Below, in pieces: positions 18,816 through 27,837 of a DNA stretch of 64,000 bases. The translations under genes and the position numbers were made by a program. The notes below the pieces were generated by a model, which did not search any database, was not told the origin of the DNA, and saw only the letters and a program-made list of their open reading frames with translations. How positions within the stretch are numbered: position 1 is the first letter of the stretch; each line of letters begins with the position of its first letter. The DNA comes from Bin87 sp965217175 (GTDB lineage Bacteria > Chloroflexota > Dehalococcoidia > Lucifugimonadales > UBA3495). The stretch is taken from the NCBI GenBank assembly GCA_965217175.1, contig OZ244251.1, positions 2,108,001-2,172,000 of the forward strand, written 5' to 3'.

Positions 18816-19670
18816 TCACCTCACCTGAACCCCGAAACCCAACCGGCGCGTCAACGTAGCCCAGAAGTAGTTGTGTTCGTTGGCCCTCAGGAACCGCGCG
18901 CGGAAGGGGCTGCGGGTGATGCGTACCCAATCTCCCGGTTCCATGGGGTGGTTTTCGAAACCATCTACGCTGAGAATGGCCTCCTGAGACCCCTCCAGGT
19001 GGAAATCCACGCTACTGGACGGCCGCAGGACCAACGTCGTGGTCAACCCTACGTGAGACGCCAGAGGCGTGAGCACCACATCATCGGACAAAGGGTCCAG
19101 GATGGGTCCGCCGGCGGCAAAACTGTAACCGGTGCTCCCGGTGGCGGTGGCCAATATGACACCGTCGGCGCGGAAGGTGGACACGTCGGCGCCGTCGATG
19201 ACGGCCCTTACGGTAATCACGCGAGACACGCGGCTGCGGGATAACACCACGTCGTTGAGCGCATGATACGGGCCATGGGGGATTGGTTCTGCGTTTTGAG
19301 AAGAGCGCCGGTAGGCTGCGGCCATCAACATACTGTGCTCGGACACGCGCATATTACCGTGGAGGTAATTCGGCAGGTCTTCCATTACGCTGGGGACGGT
19401 CAGCTCGGTCATGAAGCCAAGGCGACCCATGTTCACGCCCAACAACGGTATGCCCAACGGTGCGATGGCTCGATTGACCCTCAAGATGGTGCCGTCGCCG
19501 CCGATGGTTATCACCAGATCGGTGCCCTTTCCGCGCTCTCCCAAGCCCTCGGCGTCCTCAGCCGGAAGAATCCAGGTATCCGAACCCAGGTTGAGTTCGC
19601 TGACGATGGCATGGGCCAGGTTCAGGGCCTCGGGAATCAGATCGTTATAGGCGATTCCTACGGTTGGCAT
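18816..19670 (-). CDS. nadK: NAD kinase
   Basis: Phosphorylates NAD+ to NADP+. The 284-residue protein has the signature GGDGT at 57-61 and GVNMGRLGFMTEL, NDVVLSR and the NAD-binding ADGVILATATGSTGYSFAAGGP. It starts 3 bases after the nuoN stop, so it is co-transcribed with the complex I genes. Confidence 0.95.
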   Translation of the reverse strand: MPTVGIAYNDLIPEALNLAHAIVSELNLGSDTWILPAEDAEGLGERGKGTDLVITIGGDGTILRVNRAIAPLGIPLLGVNMGRLGFMTELTVPSVMEDLPNYLHGNMRVSEHSMLMAAAYRRSSQNAEPIPHGPYHALNDVVLSRSRVSRVITVRAVIDGADVSTFRADGVILATATGSTGYSFAAGGPILDPLSDDVVLTPLASHVGLTTTLVLRPSSSVDFHLEGSQEAILSVDGFENHPMEPGDWVRITRSPFRARFLRANEHNYFWATLTRRLGFGVQVR

Positions 19671-19673
19671 GAT

Positions 19674-21188
19674 TTACCCACCACCGGACAATACGGATAC
19701 TGCCTTCTCGGCAGCTGACAATATGGTACTCGGCGCTACGCCCAGCCAGAGCACGGAGAGAGCCGCAACGCCAAGCGCCAGATTGACCGGCCACGAGGCG
19801 CGTACGCGTTCGGTATTGTGGGGCTGCTGCAAGAACATTACCCTGATGATACGCAGGTAGTAGTAGGCTGAAACCACGCTGTTTGCGACGCCGATGATAA
19901 CCAGCCAGGTCATCAGTGATTCTCCGGTGTTGATGGCGGCGGCGAAGACGTATATTTTGGCTATGAAGATGCTGGTCGGCGGCACTCCAATGAGCGCGAT
20001 CAACGCGAAAGCAAGAGTTATAGCAAGGAATGGCGCCCGCCGCAACATTCCGGCGTAATCATCTATTTCGTCGCTGTTGATTCGGTTGCCGATACATACG
20101 ATGGCGAAAAGAGCGGTCAAGTTGGCAGCGGTGTACGCGGCCAGGTAAAACAGCACGCTGCTGGGACCGAAGGTGCCGTTATCGCCGGCCACGGTGGCGA
20201 CGGCTGCCACACCGACGAGGATGTACCCGGCGTGGGCGATGGTGCTGTAACCGAACAACCTTTTTATGTTGCGCTGTGCGATGGCGACGAGGTTTCCGAT
20301 GGTCATGGACAACGCCGCCAGCCCGGCCAGCAGGATCCACCAATCGCCGTCCAACGCTTCGAATCCGATATAGAAGACTCGCATCACCAGCGCGAACGAA
20401 GCGGCTTTACTGGCAACCGACAGGAACGCGACCATGGGGGTGGGGGCGCCCTCGTACACATCTGGAACCCACATCTGGAAAGGCGCCGCGGACATCTTGA
20501 AGCCGAATCCCACCAGTAACATGACCACGGCCAGCAATATTCCCAGGCTGCCGAACGGAATATCCCCCTGCCCGGGAACTGCGGCGAGGGTCGCTGCGAT
20601 CTCGTCGAGTCGCGTGCTGCCGGTAACTCCGTATATGACCGCCATGCCGTAAAGCATTACCGCGCTGCTGATGGCGCTGATGATCAGGAATTTCATCCCG
20701 GCTTCGCTGGACCGGCCGTTGGGAAGGAAGGCAGCCAGCGCCGCCAGGGGCAGTGTGGTTAATTCGAGGGCGATGTAGATTGTTATCAGTTCGGCTGCGG
20801 AAACCAGCAGCATCATGCCGGTAGCGGAAAGTAGGATGAGGGCGAAAAATTCTCCCTGCAACCGTTCCATTCGCTTCACGTAGTCGTTGGATATCAGGAT
20901 GACCAATCCCACCGCCGCCAGAATCAGGAAGTTGAAAAACAGGGCAAACCGGTCGATGGACAGGGTGTGGAGGATTACCGAACCTTCGGCCTGCAGCTCA
21001 CTGGAGCCGGAGTTGGTCATCGCGATCAATTGCAGGATGCTGAATGCAACGGGCGCGGCGAGCCCAACGAAGGATATTCCCACCAACACACCGGTACGGC
21101 GCGTTACCAGGTCGGCAACGATGACGACCATGGCCAACGCGGCCATTGCCAGGTACGGGGAGATGAGGAAAAGGTCGTAAGCGGTCAT
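19674..21188 (-). CDS. nuoN: NADH-quinone oxidoreductase subunit N
   Basis: Proton-pumping antiporter-like membrane subunit of complex I, 504 residues with about 14 hydrophobic segments. It has the conserved core of the MrpD/NuoLMN family (GFGFKMSAAPFQMWVPDVYEGAPTP region, NIKRLFGYSTIAHAGYILVG). It is the last nuo gene of the block, 16 bases after nuoM. Confidence 0.94.
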   Translation of the reverse strand: MTAYDLFLISPYLAMAALAMVVIVADLVTRRTGVLVGISFVGLAAPVAFSILQLIAMTNSGSSELQAEGSVILHTLSIDRFALFFNFLILAAVGLVILISNDYVKRMERLQGEFFALILLSATGMMLLVSAAELITIYIALELTTLPLAALAAFLPNGRSSEAGMKFLIISAISSAVMLYGMAVIYGVTGSTRLDEIAATLAAVPGQGDIPFGSLGILLAVVMLLVGFGFKMSAAPFQMWVPDVYEGAPTPMVAFLSVASKAASFALVMRVFYIGFEALDGDWWILLAGLAALSMTIGNLVAIAQRNIKRLFGYSTIAHAGYILVGVAAVATVAGDNGTFGPSSVLFYLAAYTAANLTALFAIVCIGNRINSDEIDDYAGMLRRAPFLAITLAFALIALIGVPPTSIFIAKIYVFAAAINTGESLMTWLVIIGVANSVVSAYYYLRIIRVMFLQQPHNTERVRASWPVNLALGVAALSVLWLGVAPSTILSAAEKAVSVLSGGG

Positions 21189-21204
21189 TTCAGTCAGGGT
21201 TCAA

Positions 21205-22743
21205 TTAGCGGGGGATTCCGGCGAGCCCGGAGTTGTAGCCGTTCACTATGGGTTCCAGGCCGTCCCGGAACACGTCGGTCAACCAGGCCGGGTAAATTCC
21301 GACCGCCACGATACTGATGACCAACAGGGCAACCGGTACCAACTCGACCACGGAAGCGTCGGTCAACGTATCCCACCGGGCCGGCCTGGGCCCGAAGAAA
21401 GTGCGCTGGATCATCCACAGGATATACCCGGCTGCCAATACAATGCCCAGCACCGCGAGAACCGTAAGAATCGGGAACGCCCTGAACCCACCGAAAAACA
21501 CCAGCAGTTCCGACACGAACCCGCTCAGCGCGGGCAATCCCAGGGACGCGGCGCCGGCCAACAGGAAAGCGGCGGATACTATGGGCATCCGGTTGGCTAA
21601 TCCACCCAAGTCCGGAATGTGGCGGGTGTGGGTACGTTCGTAGACGATTCCGACGGTGACGAACAATAGACCGGTGATGGTTCCGTGGGTGAACAGCTGC
21701 ATGGCCGCGCCGGTTAATCCGGAGTCGGTCAGAGCAGCACCGGTTACGGCGACTGAACCCACTCCGACCAGGACCAAGCCCATGTGACTGACGCTGGAGT
21801 AGGCGATAAGCCGTTTCAGGTCGGTCTGACGCAAAGTTACGACGGCTCCGTACAACACGCTAATGACGCCCAGCGCAACCACGGGGAGGGCGTAGGATTG
21901 CAACTGCTCTGGGAACATGCCGGCATTGACGCGCAGCAGTCCGTAGCCGCCCATCTTCAGCATGACGCCGGCGAGCATCACGCTACCGGCGGTTGGAGCG
22001 TCGGTGTGGGCGTCGGGGAGCCAGGTGTGGACGGGCCAGACGGGAAGTTTGACCGCGAACGCGATGAAGAACAGCCAGAACAATATTCCTAACGGCAAAG
22101 CCGCGCGGGATGCGTCCAACGCCGAACCGGGTTCCAGAAGGCGGATCATGTCGAAACTGCCGACACCGGCGCTGACGAACACCGCGACGATTGCCACCAG
22201 CATGAACGCTGAGCCGAGAATGGTAAATATCAGGAACTTCATGGCCGAGTATTCTCGGCGGCCGGTTCCCCAGGTGGAAATGAGGAGATACATGGGAATC
22301 AGTTCGACTTCCCAGAACAGGAAAAACAGCAGGAAATCCAGGGCGGTGAAAACGCCCATGACAGCTGTCTGGAGCACGAGCAACCAGATGAAATATTCCC
22401 GCACTCGGGTTTTGATGTGGAAGGAGACGAAGACGGCGCATAGTCCCAACAGGCCGGTGAGCATGACGAGGGGAGCGCTGACGCCATCGACGCCGAGCAG
22501 GTAGCTGGCGTGGACCGTGCTGGTGTCGATCCAATCGAACCGGTCGAGAAGCTGGAACCGATCGCCACCGCGCTGGAACAGCACGAACACAGCCACCGAC
22601 AGGACAAGATCCGCGATAGCAATCATGGCCGCAAACCAACGGACGGCGGTGTCGCCACGCACCAATCCAACGGCCAGCAACAATGCGGCCAGGGCCGGCA
22701 GAAATACGGTTACAGTCAGCAGACCGGTGAATTCGGCGAACAT
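21205..22743 (-). CDS. nuoM: NADH-quinone oxidoreductase subunit M
   Basis: Proton-pumping antiporter-like subunit, 512 residues. Typical NuoM stretches are FFLFWEVELIPMYLLISTWG, KLPVWPVHTWLPDAHTDAPT, GSVMLAGVMLKMGGYGLLR and DLKRLIAYSSVSHMGLVLVG, with the pumping lysine and glutamate in the expected helices. It begins 6 bases after the nuoL stop. Confidence 0.95.
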   Translation of the reverse strand: MFAEFTGLLTVTVFLPALAALLLAVGLVRGDTAVRWFAAMIAIADLVLSVAVFVLFQRGGDRFQLLDRFDWIDTSTVHASYLLGVDGVSAPLVMLTGLLGLCAVFVSFHIKTRVREYFIWLLVLQTAVMGVFTALDFLLFFLFWEVELIPMYLLISTWGTGRREYSAMKFLIFTILGSAFMLVAIVAVFVSAGVGSFDMIRLLEPGSALDASRAALPLGILFWLFFIAFAVKLPVWPVHTWLPDAHTDAPTAGSVMLAGVMLKMGGYGLLRVNAGMFPEQLQSYALPVVALGVISVLYGAVVTLRQTDLKRLIAYSSVSHMGLVLVGVGSVAVTGAALTDSGLTGAAMQLFTHGTITGLLFVTVGIVYERTHTRHIPDLGGLANRMPIVSAAFLLAGAASLGLPALSGFVSELLVFFGGFRAFPILTVLAVLGIVLAAGYILWMIQRTFFGPRPARWDTLTDASVVELVPVALLVISIVAVGIYPAWLTDVFRDGLEPIVNGYNSGLAGIPR

Positions 22744-22749
22744 CGTCGG

Positions 22750-24786
22750 TTATCCCAGAATCAGGTAGAGGGCAAAAATGACCACGCCGCCGGCCACGGC
22801 CATCAGCGGGTACGTTTGCACCTGTCCGTTTTGGGCGAGCGCGATAAGGCTGCCGATGTTGCGGGAGATCCAGCCGGTGAGACCGGCGACACCGTCGACG
22901 ACGTTGCGGTCGACCCAGTCGGTAATTGCTGCCACCGAGCGGAAGAAGACCCGGCCCACGATAATGTCTTCGTACAGATGATCCATGTAGTACCGCTGGG
23001 ACAGTACGGTGTGAGCCAGGCCCCCTCTTATCAGCGGATCCTCGCCGGAGAACCGACGCGGCCAGGCGTATATCAACACAGACAGCGCGATGCCGATTAC
23101 CGCCACGAGGTTCGAGATGACGGCGATTACGACATTGAATCCCGGAGCGTGGTGTTCACCGTGCAAGCCGGACGCCAAATATTCGGTTAACCAGTGGGCG
23201 GGGATAAGACCAAAGAGACTTCCAACTCCCACGGGGTTGGCCAACCAGCCGGCGATGATGGCGCTGATACCCAACAGTGACATGGGCAACACCATTACCC
23301 AGGGCGACTCGCCGAGATGAACGTGGTGGCTGACACCGGTGGGAGCCGGTATGCCGGCCTCTTCGACGTCGTGCAATTCGCGCTCGCCGCCGCCGCGAAA
23401 TTCCCCGTGGAAGGTCAGGTGGACCATCCGGAAGGAATAGAAGGCCGTCATCAGCACGCCAACCAACAGCATCACGAACACGAGCATGCTTACCGACATT
23501 TGCACGGGGCCGCCTCCCAACCAGGCTTCGAGCAATATTTCATCCTTGCTCCAGAAGCCCGCCAACGGGAATATTCCCACCAGGCTCAAGGCTCCGATCG
23601 CGGTGAGGCTGTAGGTCCAGGGCATGGCTTTTCGTAACCCGCCCATGTACATCATGTTGAACGTGCCGACGGCGTGGTTGACACTGCCGGCGCCAAGGAA
23701 CAACAGGGCTTTGAAGAAGGCGTGGGTAAACAGGTGGAACAGGGCGGCGTTATAGGCGCCGACGCCCAACGCGGCCATCATGTATCCCAGTTGGCTGACG
23801 GTGGAATAGGCCATGACACGCTTGATGTCGTTGGCTACCAAACCCATTGTGGCGGCAAATACTGCGGTGAATGCGCCCACCAACGCCACTATCATCATGG
23901 CGACTTCCGACTCGGCGAACACCGGGAAGAACCGCCCAACCAAAAATACTCCGGCGGCAACCATCGTTGCGGCGTGGATAAGGGCACTGACGGGCGTGGG
24001 GCCCTCCATAGCGTCTGGCAGCCAGGTGTGCAGCGGGAACTGACCGCTCTTGCCGGCGGCGCCAGCAAACAACCCCAGGCACAACCATACCAGTGCCCCG
24101 CCGGCGACGATCCCGGCCCCGCCGGCTGCGATCGGGGCGGCGGCCTGCCAAATGTCAGGGATGTGGAGGGCATTCAATCCCAATGCGGCAAATTCATCGG
24201 CCCGGAAGAACAGGTAGATGATGGCCAGAAGGAAGCCGACGTCGCCGATGCGGGTGATGATGAAGGCTTTTTTGGCCGCTGCCGCCGCTGCCGGGCGGTG
24301 GTGCCAGAACCCAATGAGCAAGTAGGACGACACGCCGACCAATTCCCAGAAGACGTACATCTGAACGACGTTTACAGCCAATACCAGACCAATCATGGAG
24401 GCGCTGAACAATGACATGTACGCGTAATATCGGGCGATGCTTTCGTCACCGTCCATGTACCCGAGCGAGTAGATCTGCACCATGAGGCTGACGCCGGTCA
24501 CCACCACGAGCATCACGTTGGTCAACGGGTCGAGGAGCAAGCCCATCTCGATGGATGCAGCGCCCAGGTCCAGCCACAAATGCGAGGCGAAAGCGTATTC
24601 CACACCGTTAGCGGATGAACGCAGGAGCCAGACGGAGAGGATAAACCCGATCGCCAGGGCGATGATGGTTAGATAACCGGATGCCTTGGCGACACTTGGT
24701 CCCAACGGGCGAATGACCAACCCGCTCAATAAGAACGAGGCGACAGGCAATAAAAATATTGCCCAAACAACAGCTTCGGTCAGCAT
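22750..24786 (-). CDS. nuoL: NADH-quinone oxidoreductase subunit L
   Basis: Distal antiporter-like subunit with the long lateral helix, 678 residues. Recognised by YMDGDESIARYYAYMSLFSA, FWELVGVSSYLLIGFWHHRP, KSGQFPLHTWLPDAMEGPTPVS and DIKRVMAYSTVSQLGYMMAA. The C-terminal quarter holds the extension with the HL-type lateral helix. It lies 13 bases after the small 64-residue gene. Confidence 0.95.
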   Translation of the reverse strand: MLTEAVVWAIFLLPVASFLLSGLVIRPLGPSVAKASGYLTIIALAIGFILSVWLLRSSANGVEYAFASHLWLDLGAASIEMGLLLDPLTNVMLVVVTGVSLMVQIYSLGYMDGDESIARYYAYMSLFSASMIGLVLAVNVVQMYVFWELVGVSSYLLIGFWHHRPAAAAAAKKAFIITRIGDVGFLLAIIYLFFRADEFAALGLNALHIPDIWQAAAPIAAGGAGIVAGGALVWLCLGLFAGAAGKSGQFPLHTWLPDAMEGPTPVSALIHAATMVAAGVFLVGRFFPVFAESEVAMMIVALVGAFTAVFAATMGLVANDIKRVMAYSTVSQLGYMMAALGVGAYNAALFHLFTHAFFKALLFLGAGSVNHAVGTFNMMYMGGLRKAMPWTYSLTAIGALSLVGIFPLAGFWSKDEILLEAWLGGGPVQMSVSMLVFVMLLVGVLMTAFYSFRMVHLTFHGEFRGGGERELHDVEEAGIPAPTGVSHHVHLGESPWVMVLPMSLLGISAIIAGWLANPVGVGSLFGLIPAHWLTEYLASGLHGEHHAPGFNVVIAVISNLVAVIGIALSVLIYAWPRRFSGEDPLIRGGLAHTVLSQRYYMDHLYEDIIVGRVFFRSVAAITDWVDRNVVDGVAGLTGWISRNIGSLIALAQNGQVQTYPLMAVAGGVVIFALYLILG

Positions 24787-24799
24787 ACCGTTGTCGCCC

Positions 24800-24994
24800 T
24801 CATAGCTTCCTCACGATTTCTTCGGCGACGTGCTCACGGCCCTTGGGGACATAGATCAGGAACGGTATCCGTTCGCTCCAGTCGCGGATATCACCTTCGG
24901 GCAGGATGCGGGTGGGGAGGCCTTCGGCTTCGAAAGCTTCCTTCCAGATCTCGGCTGCCATCAAATTTGGCGCGCGTTTGAATTCAACCCACAT
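24800..24994 (-). CDS. Small 64-residue protein, DUF2007-like, inside the nuo operon
   Basis: Reads MWVEFKRAPNLMAAEIWKEA, then FEAEGLPTRILPEGD, and ends near YVPKGREHVAEEIVRKL. The pattern (an 'A..W...L..EGI' helix followed by a short beta unit ending in 'V....A..I...L') is that of the small putative signal-transducing DUF2007 family; the match is by eye. It sits between nuoK and nuoL with 15 and 13 bases either side, so it is transcribed with complex I. It has no membrane segment and no cysteines. An assembly or regulatory role is possible but unproven. Confidence 0.65.
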   Translation of the reverse strand: MWVEFKRAPNLMAAEIWKEAFEAEGLPTRILPEGDIRDWSERIPFLIYVPKGREHVAEEIVRKL

Positions 24995-25009
24995 TTGTGT
25001 ACGAATACC

Positions 25010-25339
25010 TCAGTGGCGCATTGCCGCAGCATCGGTGAGGTCGACGCTGGCATTGGTGCGGAAGATTGCGAACACGATGCCCAGGCCCAGGGCAATTTCT
25101 GCGGCGGCGACTGTGATTATGAACACCGCGAACACCTGACCGGTCAAAACCGCTGACAGTTGTTCCTGTACGCCGTACGGGGCAACCCAACGGCCCATGG
25201 CAACCAGCGTCAGGTTGACGCCGTTGAACATCAGCTCTATCGACATCAATACGGCGATGAAATTCCGTCGGGCCAGGGCTCCGTAGAGACCGATGCAGAA
25301 GATAGCTGCCGCGACAATGAGCATGGACTCGAGATTCAC
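25010..25339 (-). CDS. nuoK: NADH-quinone oxidoreductase subunit K
   Basis: Small membrane subunit, 109 residues with three hydrophobic helices. Hallmarks are LMSIELMFNGVNLTLVA (conserved Glu in helix 2) and VFAVFIITVAAAEIALGLGI (second Glu). The start is taken as GTG at 25339, 4 bases after the nuoJ stop and preceded by GGGGGAG; ATG at 25324 is the alternative. A longer reading from 25477 would overlap nuoJ and shows no homology there. Confidence 0.93.
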   Translation of the reverse strand: MNLESMLIVAAAIFCIGLYGALARRNFIAVLMSIELMFNGVNLTLVAMGRWVAPYGVQEQLSAVLTGQVFAVFIITVAAAEIALGLGIVFAIFRTNASVDLTDAAAMRH

Positions 25340-25343
25340 AGCC

Positions 25344-25928
25344 CTAACTCCCCCGCCCGCGGGCAAGCGCCAATCCGCCAATGGCGGCGGCGAGCAGCAG
25401 CAGTGATACTGCTTCGAATGGCAGGACGTAGTCGCCGATGAGCAGGTCGGCCAGGCCGCCCCCAGAGATGTCTTCAACCTCAGCGGCGGTCAGGCCGGCG
25501 GCGGTCAACATAGTTGCGTCCGGTATGCCGACCGCTTGAGTCTGGGCAATCTGAGATTTGGTTTCCAACCCGGCGTTGGCTAAGGTAGTCCAGTCCGTGG
25601 AGAGGGTGGTGACGACCATGGCTGCCAGCAGCAGCGCCGCAACCAAAGCAGCCGGAATCTGCAGCCGGTTGGGCGCATTCCCGTGCTGAACGTCCCTGGT
25701 CAGCATGACGGCAAAGATGAACAGAACGGCGATGGCTCCCACGTAGATAAGGATTTGGACCACGGCCAGGAATTCGGCGTTCATCAACACGAACAGACCG
25801 CCCACCGCCACGAACACCAGTGAAAGCAACAATGCCGCGCGGAACAGGTCGCGCACCAGCACGACACCGACCGCGCCCGCTATTGCTACCACGGACAATG
25901 CCCAGAAGACTGTGACTTCAAACCACAT
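25344..25928 (-). CDS. nuoJ: NADH-quinone oxidoreductase subunit J
   Basis: Membrane subunit of 194 residues with five hydrophobic segments. The core LLSLVFVAVGGLFVLMNAEF and VVQILIYVGAIAVLFIFAVM (the pi-bulge helix of NuoJ) is clear. The segment before the last helix (about 110-150) is polar and variable. The ATG directly abuts the nuoI stop codon. Confidence 0.92.
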   Translation of the reverse strand: MWFEVTVFWALSVVAIAGAVGVVLVRDLFRAALLLSLVFVAVGGLFVLMNAEFLAVVQILIYVGAIAVLFIFAVMLTRDVQHGNAPNRLQIPAALVAALLLAAMVVTTLSTDWTTLANAGLETKSQIAQTQAVGIPDATMLTAAGLTAAEVEDISGGGLADLLIGDYVLPFEAVSLLLLAAAIGGLALARGRGS

Positions 25929-26528
25929 CTAGGAGTCTTCCCCAGTGCGACGGGGCCCGAAACGCATTCCGGCTTTTTCGTGTTGGTGCCAGCGCCAATT
26001 TTCGCGGCCTACCTCCCGCCACCCGAGCGGGCGACTGACGCCCGGTTTGTAGTCCATATTCTCCAGTTGGGGGCGGAACCAGGTGCTGGGATGTTTGTCG
26101 GCGTGTCGCAAACGGTCAATAGGAATAACCAAATCGGTGCGCTTGTATTGGCCTTCTTCGAATCCGCTCCCCATGAATAAGGCATCGTATGGGCAGGCCT
26201 CGACGCACAGTCCGCAGAACATGCACCGTTGGAGATCGATGTCGAAGACCTCCAGACGGTATTTATCTCCCTGCAGCGGAGCCGTTTCACTGGGCGCCGT
26301 AACGATCTTGATGATTCCCAGCGGGCAATATTTTGCGCACGACGCACAGCCGGTACACCGTTCTTCGTACCAGGTGAATTCCTCACCCCGGAATCTTGGG
26401 TGCTGCGGGATTCGCTGTTCCGGATACGAGATGGTAAACGGCTTACGCAACAGGTTCGTCAGGGTTACCATCAACCCTTTGGCCATTTCCAGTCCGTACA
26501 CTCCATTGCCTCCCGTTGGTTTACTCAA
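25929..26528 (-). CDS. nuoI: NADH-quinone oxidoreductase subunit I
   Basis: Peripheral arm subunit holding two [4Fe-4S] clusters, 199 residues. The ligands are CTGCASCAKYCP (Cys58, 61, 64, 68) and CMFCGLCVEACP (Cys102, 105, 108, 112). N-terminal residues 10-30 form the amphipathic helix that contacts the membrane arm. The C-terminal tail after 150 is longer and more basic/aromatic than in E. coli. Gene order H-I-J-K is standard. Confidence 0.95.
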   Translation of the reverse strand: MSKPTGGNGVYGLEMAKGLMVTLTNLLRKPFTISYPEQRIPQHPRFRGEEFTWYEERCTGCASCAKYCPLGIIKIVTAPSETAPLQGDKYRLEVFDIDLQRCMFCGLCVEACPYDALFMGSGFEEGQYKRTDLVIPIDRLRHADKHPSTWFRPQLENMDYKPGVSRPLGWREVGRENWRWHQHEKAGMRFGPRRTGEDS

Positions 26529-26563
26529 CCGCCAGCGTATTCAGGGCCGTCATCTGCACCGCG

Positions 26564-26621
26564 CTTCAATCCTAACGAACTTCAATTCTGGCGAACTTCG
26601 ATGCCTAGCGAACTTCGATGG
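26564..26621. repeat. Short 16-17-base tandem repeat across the nuoH stop codon
   Basis: On the + strand the units are CTTCAATCCTAACGAA, CTTCAATTCTGGCGAA, CTTCGATGCCTAGCGAA and a partial CTTCGATGG. The last units encode the nuoH C-terminus (STIEVR and stop); the rest fills the 76-base gap before nuoI. It looks like local slippage duplication of the gene end. Confidence 0.8.
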
Positions 26622-27837
26622 TTGACACGCCACTGACGACGGGGTTTAGGGCCACCGTAGTTTGGGCGCTGTGTCGTACTTTTTGTCGGATCAATTGACC
26701 GAAGAGCGCGATGGATACCGCCGCGACTGCAATGTTGATGGCCGCCATGATCCACAGATCAACCGTGCTCAAGGTTCCGGCGGAGTCCCGCAGGAAGTAG
26801 ACCTCCAGCGCCACGGCAACGATATTGATGATACTCAACGGCATGAGGAACTTCCAGCATACCGCCATGATCTGGTCCAGTCTCAGCCTGGGGTAGGTAG
26901 CTCGGATCCAAACGAACAGGAAGATACCGATGAAGGTTTTGATTAGGAACCACAGCCAGCCCAACCAGTCGGCAATCGGGCCGACCCATCCGGCCAGGAA
27001 CAGCGTGGCGATCAAACCGGACACAACCAACGCGCCGCCGAACTCGGCAGCCTGTATCAGGGCAAATTTTATGCCGCTGTATTCCGTGTGGTAGCCGGCG
27101 ATAATCTCGGATTCGGCTTCTGCCACATCGAACGGAGTGCGGTTCAACTCGGCAGACATTCCGGTCAGGAACACGAAGAAAGCCAACGGTTGAACCAGGA
27201 AGAACGGCACGGCCTGCGCCACCACGATATCTCCGAGAGACATTGATCCGGCAACCAGAACGACTCCCAGCAGGGACAGTACCACGGGCACTTCGTAGCT
27301 GATCAACACGGCTACGGCCCGGCCGGCTCCGAACAGAGCGTAACGATTGTTGGAGGCCCAACCCGCCGTGAAAATGGCAATCGTAGTGAGCGAACTTACC
27401 GCCAGGACGAACAGCACACCCACGTTAAGATCTACCAGGGCCACGTTTTTCGCGAACGGGATGACTGCCGTTGCCACCAAAAGACTGGCGACCATCAACA
27501 CCGGCACGATGGTGAAGGCAATCCGGTCTGCCCCGTAGGGGATTATGTCTTCTTTGGTGATGAGCTTGGCGAGGTCGGCGATGGGCTGCAGTGCGCCGAA
27601 CGGGCCCCACCGGTTGGGGCCCAGCCGATTCTGGAATCGACCCAACAGCCGGCGTTCGCCCCAACTGACGATGGCGGCGCCCAACAGCACGGCGTTGACG
27701 AGGATCAGCATTATGACGACGCCGGCCACCACAAAGGCGAGCCAGCAGGGCAGGAGTGAACCTACCGCCTCGTAAATCAGGCGGAATAATGGATTGCCGC
27801 CCAGCGCTCCATCGGGATTGAGCAGACAGCCGTTCAT
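26605..27837 (-). CDS. nuoH: NADH-quinone oxidoreductase subunit H
   Basis: Membrane subunit forming the quinone chamber, 410 residues with eight or more helices. Signatures are SWGERRLLGRFQNRLGPNR, ADLAKLITKEDIIP, GMSAELNRTPFDVAEAESEI and GYHTEYSGIKFAL; the acidic loop that lines the quinone site is intact. It is longer than E. coli NuoH (about 325 residues) because of an N-terminal extension and a C-terminal tail. The start overlaps the nuoD stop by 4 bases (ATGA). The end of the gene is inside a tandem repeat. Confidence 0.95.
   Translation of the reverse strand: MNGCLLNPDGALGGNPLFRLIYEAVGSLLPCWLAFVVAGVVIMLILVNAVLLGAAIVSWGERRLLGRFQNRLGPNRWGPFGALQPIADLAKLITKEDIIPYGADRIAFTIVPVLMVASLLVATAVIPFAKNVALVDLNVGVLFVLAVSSLTTIAIFTAGWASNNRYALFGAGRAVAVLISYEVPVVLSLLGVVLVAGSMSLGDIVVAQAVPFFLVQPLAFFVFLTGMSAELNRTPFDVAEAESEIIAGYHTEYSGIKFALIQAAEFGGALVVSGLIATLFLAGWVGPIADWLGWLWFLIKTFIGIFLFVWIRATYPRLRLDQIMAVCWKFLMPLSIINIVAVALEVYFLRDSAGTLSTVDLWIMAAINIAVAAVSIALFGQLIRQKVRHSAQTTVALNPVVSGVSTIEVR

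Noticed and set aside
23674..24414. Long + strand frame opposite nuoL
   Set aside because: Antisense shadow with Gly/Asp/Glu-rich composition mirroring the hydrophobic nuoL codons.
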